Below, in pieces: positions 61,401 through 64,000 of a DNA stretch of 64,000 bases. The notes under the pieces are model-generated. The model saw only the letters and a program-made list of their open reading frames with translations. It was not told the DNA's origin and searched no databases. Origin of the DNA: Glandiceps talaboti (Eukaryota > Hemichordata > Enteropneusta > Spengelidae); the NCBI RefSeq assembly GCF_964340395.1, contig NC_135552.1, forward strand, positions 14,682,194 through 14,746,193. Reading direction: 5' to 3'. Both the position numbers and the translations under genes were made by a program. Position 1 is the stretch's first letter; each line of letters starts with the position of its first letter.

Positions 61401-63412
61401 GTGTTTCTTGTGGTATTTTTCTATTGTATCTACTGCACTGAGAAGCTGTTTTTCCAACTTGTTGGAACCACACTGAACTCTTTCAAAAAACCCAGTAACC
61501 GTAGCCACTATTTCATCCAACCTTTTATCATGCATTTTAGCCTCTTGTTGTGATGGATCACTGTGGTTTTGTTCAACCACTGTAGCCTCTCTCTTTACAT
61601 CGGCTTGTTCTTTTTCCTTTCCCACTTTCGATGTTTCTGGTTCAACTCGAGTGGGGACCACTTCTGTTGCCATATTGGCATTGTTGTCTTCTTTTTCTGT
61701 TTTTTGTTGCAGTGATGGTGATGGAGACCTACTTCTCTGTCCAATCTGCAAATGCTTTCCTGCATCAAAAGAAGGAAAATGGAAGAATAAGTGAATACGC
61801 AGTCATCCATATGATGATTGCAGAAAGATATCAAGTTTAATTATAATATTTTTATCTCATACCAGGGATGTAGATAGGGCCAACAAAAAAAACAATTGGA
61901 GACTCAGCGGTTTTGGCAACTACTTTTTTTCAGGACTTTGTTTAGAAAGTTTGTTTCAACAAGTATATATTTCCAAAATTAGGCAGATTTATGAGTCTCA
62001 TAATCATTTCTATAGATAGTGCCATCTACATTTCACATACTACTGGCCACTTTTAAAGTTACATCCCTGCATGCTAGAGAGAATCAAACAGAACAAGAAG
62101 GTTGACTTATTTTCATGTGCACCTATAATAGTAATACATGTGCAGCGCTTTGAGTGAAAGCGATGGTATGGACCAGAAATTAAGTGATTGCCACTTTTAG
62201 CACACCTAGGTGGTAATTAAAAATACTATCCCAGGTTACGAGAATTCATCTCATCATTTAGCACACCTAGGTGGTAATTAAAAATACTATCCCAGGTTAT
62301 GAGAATTCAACCAATCATTTATTAGCACACCTAGGTGGTAATTACAAATACTATCCCAGGTTATGAGAATTCAACCTATCATTTAGCACACCTAGGTGGT
62401 AATTACAAATACTATCCCAGGTTATGAGAATTCATCTCATCATTTAGCACACCTAGGTGGTAATTAAAAATACTATCCCAGGTTATGAGAATTCAACCAA
62501 TCATTTAGCACACCTAGATGGTAATTAAAAATACTATCCCAGGTTATGAGAATTCAACCAATCATTTAGCACACCTAGGTGGTAATTAAAAATACTATCC
62601 CAGGTTATGAGAATTCACATCTCATCATTTAGCACACCTAGATGGTAATTAAAAATACTATCCCAGGTTATGAGAATTCAACCAATCATTTAGCACAACT
62701 AGGTGGTAATTAAAAATACTATCCCAAGTGATGAGAATTCATCTCATCATTTAGCACACTTAGGTGGTAATTAAAAGTCTGACAGGTTGCAGGTTTGAGC
62801 CCCATCACTGCCATTTGTTTCTGAGGTTGCAATGGATGTATACTTCCCAGGGAGTTGAAGAAGTATAGAGGGCCAATTGTGCCGATATAGATCCAAGCCA
62901 GGGGTAATAATTGTAAAGCGCTTTGAGCACAGAGTGGGAAAGTGCTATCTAATAACCAACATGTTATTATTATTATAATTCAAAGTTACCCATCGATGTA
63001 TTCTGCTCCAAAGTTCGACCTCAAGAAATGAGTTATTTACGAGTAGTATGTGAAAATTTCCCCTTGTCTTGTCTTCCAAAAGAAATTGAACCTGTCACAT
63101 TTTAAAATGTCATTCTGCAACAAAGTTCCTCAATATATAATGTTAAAAAATTAAACTTTTTTTTAGATCAAAGTCATTACCTTTAGATGCTTCAGTAAGA
63201 TTCTTTTCTTTCTGACTACCAAGTTGATCATCTTGTTCTGTACCTTCCTTTATAGTTGTAACTTCTGAGAAGGAAGTACCAGGTAAGTCAGGCTCACCAA
63301 TTTCAGCAGAATCTTCATTTTTAAGTCGAACTTGAGTGTCGGTTGAGTTTGTGCGTCTGACTTCCTTCAGACATGGGTCATAGGGGACACTGTCTTTTAT
63401 ATTACTGGACAT
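45220..63412 (-). CDS. Gene B: TRADD-N-like / NB-ARC / TPR / ankyrin STAND protein, 15 coding exons
   Basis: Fifteen exons join with matching phases (almost all phase 1; phase 0 around exon 12) into 6,651 bp, 2,216 codons plus stop. Approximate residues: acidic head 1-77, coiled coil 78-453, GRD repeat 454-661, linker 662-687, first TRADD-N-like module 688-801, linker 802-891, second TRADD-N-like module 892-995, linker 996-1033, NB-ARC 1034 to about 1450 with helical region after it, TPR remnant about 1545-1606, ankyrin repeats 1607 to about 2080, acidic tail. STAND NTPases of this form are cytosolic switches: the sensor repeats at the C-terminus hold the NTPase inactive and the N-terminal modules recruit adaptors. 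The role in innate immunity or cell death is inferred from domains. The start is uncertain because the frame stays open upstream of the ATG to an acceptor near 63431. Confidence 0.85.
47618..47713 (-). CDS. Gene B exon 14: TPR unit
   Basis: A 96 bp exon, phase 1 in and out, encoding AHYNLGSAYFDVSRVKDALR followed by EQEKGKELLRLS. The pattern (NLG-x-x-Y-x-x-x-x-x-x-x-D-A-L) is a TPR helix pair. With the end of exon 13 it makes at most one and a half TPRs, whereas related NB-ARC-TPR proteins usually have long TPR arrays. Here the array seems cut short and replaced by ankyrin repeats. Confidence 0.7.
48500..48873. mobile_element. 374 bp foldback element with TIR AATCACTAGTCTCGGTTACC
   Basis: The left end AATCACTAGTCTCGGTTACC CAGACTCTC pairs with the right end GAGAGTCTGGGTAACTGAGACTAG TTAATCAC. 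A second pair is GGGAAAACCACGTTCCAACT against TGAGTTGGAACATGGTTTTCCC. It lies in the intron between gene B exons 13 and 14. Confidence 0.75.
49515..49670. mobile_element. Foldback element
   Basis: CAGTCTTTGTCAACAGATTG, ACCCACTATTCAGAA on the left pair with TTCTGAATAGGTGGGTCAAT, ATGTTGACAAAGACCG on the right, around a ~60-base centre. In a gene B intron. Confidence 0.65.
50255..51611 (-). CDS. Gene B exon 13: NB-ARC core, winged-helix region and helical tail
   Basis: A 1,357 bp exon entering in phase 0 and leaving in phase 1. It carries Walker B WLLILDDV (about residues 1158-1165), the sensor-1 type strand GHIIITTR (about 1182-1189), and a GLPLAL-like motif HGQPLSIMMAG. An ARC/winged-helix part follows with AMELLQLMSYLSP and FTVPRIIQDIIRQKL, the last matching the V-H-R-L-V-Q-x-x-R motif of NB-ARC-TPR proteins. 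It ends in a TPR-like helix (QPQAAVPIFETALHIAEVLL). All switch residues appear present, so an active ATPase switch is likely. No frame break or odd base composition was seen. Confidence 0.85.
51726..52163 (-). repeat. Tandem array of truncated copies of the gene B P-loop exon edge
   Basis: GAAGTTGACTTAC, the intron side of exon 12's donor, starts at 51787, 51890, 51999 and 52108, giving steps of 103, 109 and 109 bp. Each unit contains CATTGTACTAAATCCATGGT and CCAATGCAGTCATTGTG (the exon's last ~36 bases), joined directly to CATACTGGATAGCTACCTCA and GTTTTACC (its Walker A part), with the middle of the exon missing. Only the unit at 52108 belongs to the intact exon. The others are exon fragments, each with its own donor. 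Confidence 0.8.
52121..52810 (-). CDS. Gene B exons 11-12: NB-ARC start and Walker A
   Basis: Exon 11 (52686-52810, 125 bp) encodes WPPQPVDVFVGYDSTLDKMY, the F-V-G-[RY] entry motif of NB-ARC domains, and leaves in phase 0. Exon 12 (52121-52261, 141 bp, phase 0 both sides) encodes VLTGVAGIGKTEVAIQYAY with the P-loop GVAGIGKT at about residues 1079-1086, then HRDYPSGLYWINA. This is the NB-ARC subtype found with TPR repeats in bacteria and invertebrates. The Lys and Thr of the P-loop are intact, so nucleotide binding is expected. The 3' side of exon 12 and its donor are tandemly repeated in the next intron. Confidence 0.85.
52397..52482. repeat. (AC)n microsatellite
   Basis: About 42 uninterrupted AC units inside a gene B intron, with mixed CA-rich sequence on both sides. 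Confidence 0.95.
52915..53105 (+). mobile_element. LINE 3' end (CR1/L2-like) with (GATT)n tail
   Basis: The plus strand encodes SLELHSSPTVDKFKKDIKTY LLARAL and then a stop. It fits the S-x-x-x-F-K-x-x-[LI]-K-T-x-L end of CR1/L2-type reverse transcriptases. The UTR (AGCACCATAGAACATTTGGT, GCTATACAAATTC) ends in about ten TTGA units. It is a 5'-truncated insertion in a gene B intron. Confidence 0.75.
53401..53514 (-). CDS. Gene B exon 10: Ser/Asp-rich linker
   Basis: A 114 bp exon, phase 1 in and out, encoding HSTGPSSEDSESANDVSSQ and 19 more polar residues. It is a disordered linker between the second TRADD-N-like module and the NB-ARC domain. Confidence 0.65.
53788..53908. mobile_element. Small foldback element
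   Basis: CATAGCTCGGATATAT on the left and ATATCCGAGCTGTAAAG on the right are inverse to each other, 120 bp apart; the inside also has ACTTATGAACC / CATAAAGTTGGG decayed pairing. Confidence 0.4.
54006..54317 (-). CDS. Gene B exon 9: second TRADD-N-like module
   Basis: A 312 bp exon (104 aa), phase 1 in and out. It opens VRLKIS, as exon 5 opens VRIFLH. It then has a helix ending near QCQVDDVRWGCIILDLKI, followed by AEIQKLLARFNSGELLQII and a last strand-like QVGLIEGDV. The W-G-C-I-I-L strand and the F-N-S-G-E-L turn fit the TRADD-N-like pattern better than exon 5 does. Position directly before NB-ARC is where NLR-type proteins carry their adaptor-recruiting domain. Confidence 0.6.
54475..55165. 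mobile_element. Copy of the 26865 element carrying an internal direct duplication
   Basis: TGTTCTACATCACGACAAT to CTGGTTCTGCTGTGTTCAAA (54500-54580) and TGGTATAATTGTGATATTCT to TTCTTCATTCAGCTGGAAAA (55105-55155) match 26875-27075 in order. Between them TGGTTCTGCTGTGTCTAAAA, TTTAGACAAAACATTCAAA and TTGCCATT occur twice (54560-54609, 55018-55066), flanking about 400 bp of unrelated sequence. Confidence 0.55.
55215..55639 (-). CDS. Gene B exons 7-8: duplicated 20-residue exons
   Basis: Exons 55577-55639 (63 bp) and 55215-55274 (60 bp), both phase 1. Their products align along their whole length: DLENIQDTLKLHNTLPKRSH and DLENVHLLTLHDSLPRRTG. This is a tandem exon duplication; the intron between them holds a short AT-rich stretch. 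Both keep the frame, so they could be used together or as alternatives. No function is recognised; they link the two TRADD-N-like modules. Confidence 0.6.
55680..56035. repeat. (CCACTG)n and (CCA)n trinucleotide-rich tract
   Basis: CCACTGCCACTGCCACTACC-type repeat at 55690-55755, (ACC)n at 55808-55838, 55913-55942 and 56007-56031. It lies between gene B exons 6 and 7, and its reading frames are not used. Confidence 0.9.
56075..56221 (-). CDS. Gene B exon 6: acidic linker with possible internal splice site
   Basis: A 147 bp exon encoding 49 acidic residues (SMEDTPTSVDEKEKVDCEAS and on), phase 1 in and out. Inside it the sequence ACAGGTGATAA, just inside 56104, could serve as either an acceptor or a phase-1 donor, which would give shorter in-frame versions. 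No domain is recognised. Confidence 0.6.
56583..56755. mobile_element. Foldback element, TIR of the ATGACAGAACCCC type (copy 2)
   Basis: Starts GTAACAGAACCCCATACC, ends CATGGGGTTCTGTCAT. The inner GTGTTTTCTGCTGCACTTCA and ATGCTTATAAA blocks match 97-290. Confidence 0.6.
56895..57015. mobile_element. Small foldback element
   Basis: CAGGTATGTAAAGCTCACTT on the left against CCTTTACATACCTC on the right, with TTCGACAAAGTGAGCGCTGA and GCACTTTGTCAA pairing inside. Confidence 0.5.
57247..57588 (-). CDS. Gene B exon 5: first TRADD-N-like module
   Basis: A 342 bp exon (114 aa), phase 1 in and out. It opens VRIFLHG, continues with helices, then has the core ARGCIILHAYP followed by KLHARLVNGRAACELRKLL. 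This order (helix, small residue-G-hydrophobic strand, helix, N/S-G turn, helix) is what I recall of TRADD-N-type domains in TRADD and in animal NLR-like proteins. The second copy in exon 9 matches it at GCIIL and at the A-R-x-x-[NS]-G turn. The name rests on recall of the pattern, not on a search. Confidence 0.55.
57746..58040. mobile_element. Foldback element with TIR GCCTTTGGTTTTCTAAGATA
   Basis: GGCCTTTGGTTTTCTAAGAT AGACAC on the left and GTGTCAATCTTAGAAAACCA AAGGC on the right are inverse. Diverged relatives, sharing AAACATTGGAAGTCCC and CACATTGAACAACAATAGTT-type blocks, are seen at 3758-4120 and 13770-13880. Confidence 0.65.
58195..58350. mobile_element. Dispersed repeat family, 3' part
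   Basis: GACTCTCCAGAACTCAAAGT, TTATGAAAATACATCTATTT and CTTGGAGTGGCATTCCTCTT match the right part of 29150-29395. Confidence 0.5.
58341..58537 (-). repeat. ~60 bp tandem repeat covering the gene B exon 4 donor
   Basis: AAAGAAAGTGATCCATGGGC and CTTACCTG occur four times (steps of about 49, 61 and 60 bp). The last one is the donor of exon 4; the others repeat it, with CTGTCCAATACA(AT)ATAGCTCTA-GCAT between. Each unit carries a GT donor-like site on the minus strand. Confidence 0.7.
58539..58616 (-). CDS. Gene B exon 4: short linker
   Basis: A 78 bp exon, phase 1 in and out, encoding 26 residues (VGHEEPMTRDEYFEMKAN and on). No domain is recognised. Its donor side is embedded in a degenerate tandem array (58341-58537) that repeats the exon edge and its GT several times, so donor choice may vary. 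Confidence 0.6.
59137..59760 (-). CDS. Gene B exon 3: GRD-rich acidic repeat region
   Basis: A 624 bp exon (208 aa), phase 1 in and out. After a short lead (SIESMQADLL) come about 12 tandem units of 13-14 residues: GRDGDGSPGRDLQ or GRDDDDGSPGRDLR. The first unit carries a run of eight Asp. The exon ends in a hydrophobic piece containing ALLAPF-like codons in another frame but PGGEFNL in the coding frame. The repeat is a coding minisatellite of 39/42 bp units and keeps the frame despite unit-length differences. It is likely a flexible, negatively charged spacer. Confidence 0.7.
60632..61759 (-). CDS. Gene B exon 2: long coiled coil with three near-identical blocks
   Basis: A 1,128 bp exon (376 aa), phase 1 to phase 1. 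After a Ser/Pro- and Glu-rich lead it is a charged, heptad-like helix with no prolines over most of its length. Three tandem blocks of about 35 residues begin ADREEERKRKAEQ and end with KFSELNDHLS (the third diverges after KFQQQ), giving 105 bp direct repeats on the DNA between about 60850 and 61140. A coiled coil at the N-terminus would drive oligomerisation. Reading past the donor at 60631 gives a shorter end with an in-frame stop near 60567, which would be a truncated isoform if the intron is retained. Confidence 0.8.
62190..62765. repeat. ~61 bp minisatellite, about 9.5 copies
   Basis: Unit TAGCACACCTAGGTGGTAAT, TAAAAATACTATCCCAGGTT, ATGAGAATTCAACCAATCAT. Copies differ by few bases. In the first intron (in window) of gene B. 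The array abuts the SINE at 62775. Confidence 0.9.
62775..62985 (+). mobile_element. tRNA-derived SINE (copy 3)
   Basis: GCAGGTTTGAGCCCCATC holds a B-box-like GGTTTGAGCCC. It is followed by TTGCAATGGATGTATACTTC, CCCAGGGAGTTGAAGAAGTA, CCAGGGGTAATAATTGTAAA, GCGCTTTGAGCAC and a TTATTATTATT tail. The A box is missing, so this copy is cut at its 5' end. Confidence 0.7.
63181..63412 (-). CDS. Gene B exon 1: acidic N-terminal head
   Basis: ATG at 63412-63410, donor GT beside 63180, leaving in phase 1. It encodes 77 hydrophilic residues rich in Glu, Asp, Ser and Thr with no recognised domain, probably disordered. The six codons before the ATG are open and reach a possible acceptor (AG opposite 63431-63432), so the exon may have a 5' UTR intron or more coding sequence outside the window. 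Confidence 0.65.
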
Positions 63413-63479
63413 TTTGCTGTTATGAACAACCTAAAATCAAAAGAATTAATTACGTCATGCTTGTATGTATTAATTACCT

Positions 63480-64000
63480 CCTGATTATATTTTGATGTGG
63501 GGTGGGTTATTTTGATGTGGGGTGAGGTATACTCAGGTATATTGATGTGGGATGGGTTATTTTGAATGATGGGTGTATTTTGATGTATGGTGTGGTATTT
63601 TGATGTGCGGTGGGATATTTTGATGTGGGGTGGGGGTATTTTGATATAGGGTGGGTTATTTTGATGTGTGGTGGGTTATTTTGATGTGGGATGGGTGTAT
63701 TTTGATGTGGGTGGGATATTTTGATGTGTGGTGGGGTATTTTGATGTGGGGTGGGATATTTTGAATGTGGGGCGGGGTTATTTTGATATAGGGTGGGTTA
63801 TTTTGATGTGGGATGGGTGTATTTTGATGTGGAGTGAGGGTTTTGATGTGGGGTAGGGGTATTTTGATATAGGGTGGGTTATTTTGATGTGGGATTGGGT
63901 GTATTTTGATGTGTGGTGTGGTATTTTGATGTGTGGTGGGATAATTTTGATGTGGGGTGGGATATTTTGATGTGTGGTGGGTATTTTGATATAGGGTGGG
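63480..64000. repeat. G-rich minisatellite (TATTTTGATGTGGGGTGGG unit)
   Basis: About 25 units of 18-26 bp based on TATTTTGATGTGGGGTGGG, with variants (ATATAGGGTGGG, ATGTGTGGTGGG), reaching the window edge. It starts about 70 bases upstream of the first gene B exon in view. The G-tracts lie on the plus strand. Confidence 0.9.

Overview
The window is nuclear DNA of a non-vertebrate animal. It is AT-rich, and its genes are split by many GT-AG introns of roughly 0.3-3 kb. It is crowded with microsatellites, minisatellites, foldback (MITE-like) elements, tRNA-derived SINEs and non-LTR retrotransposon 3' ends. The gene content (extracellular LRR protein, STAND/NB-ARC protein with ankyrin repeats) fits a marine invertebrate such as a hemichordate, cephalochordate or mollusc. 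The sequence alone does not settle the phylum.

Two long multi-exon genes lie head to tail on the minus strand. I reconstructed both exon by exon from splice sites and frame continuity.

Gene A starts at 34764 and runs off the left edge at 428. Thirty-six coding exons give 1,311 codons plus one base, without a frame break. The predicted protein is secreted or a surface protein: signal peptide, acidic/aromatic linker, LRRNT, about 36 leucine-rich repeats, LRRCT, one fibronectin type III domain, then a fibro-slime (PA14-like) domain. The LRR array is built mainly of 66-87 bp exons separated only by phase-2 introns.

Gene B starts at 63412 and stops at 45220. Its 15 coding exons total 6,651 bp, exactly 2,217 codons including the stop. 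The protein has an acidic head, a coiled coil with three near-identical 35-residue blocks, a 12-unit GRD-rich repeat, two TRADD-N-like modules, an NB-ARC NTPase (GVAGIGKT, LLILDDV, IIITTR), a short TPR remnant and a C-terminal ankyrin array. This is a plausible intracellular NLR-like sensor or scaffold for immunity or cell death.

Layout: 1-34.8 kb is gene A, with introns full of tandem repeats and mobile elements, including a 2.2 kb inverted-repeat transposon at 981-3208. From 34.8 to 45.2 kb is intergenic, holding foldback elements, a near-perfect 380 bp palindrome, LINE fragments and possibly the 5' UTR exon of gene A. From 45.2 to 63.4 kb is gene B. From 63.4 to 64 kb is a G-rich minisatellite.

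The two genes show no direct functional link. Both are repeat-domain recognition proteins whose exons show tandem duplication, and gene B also carries dead copies of parts of its own exons in neighbouring introns.
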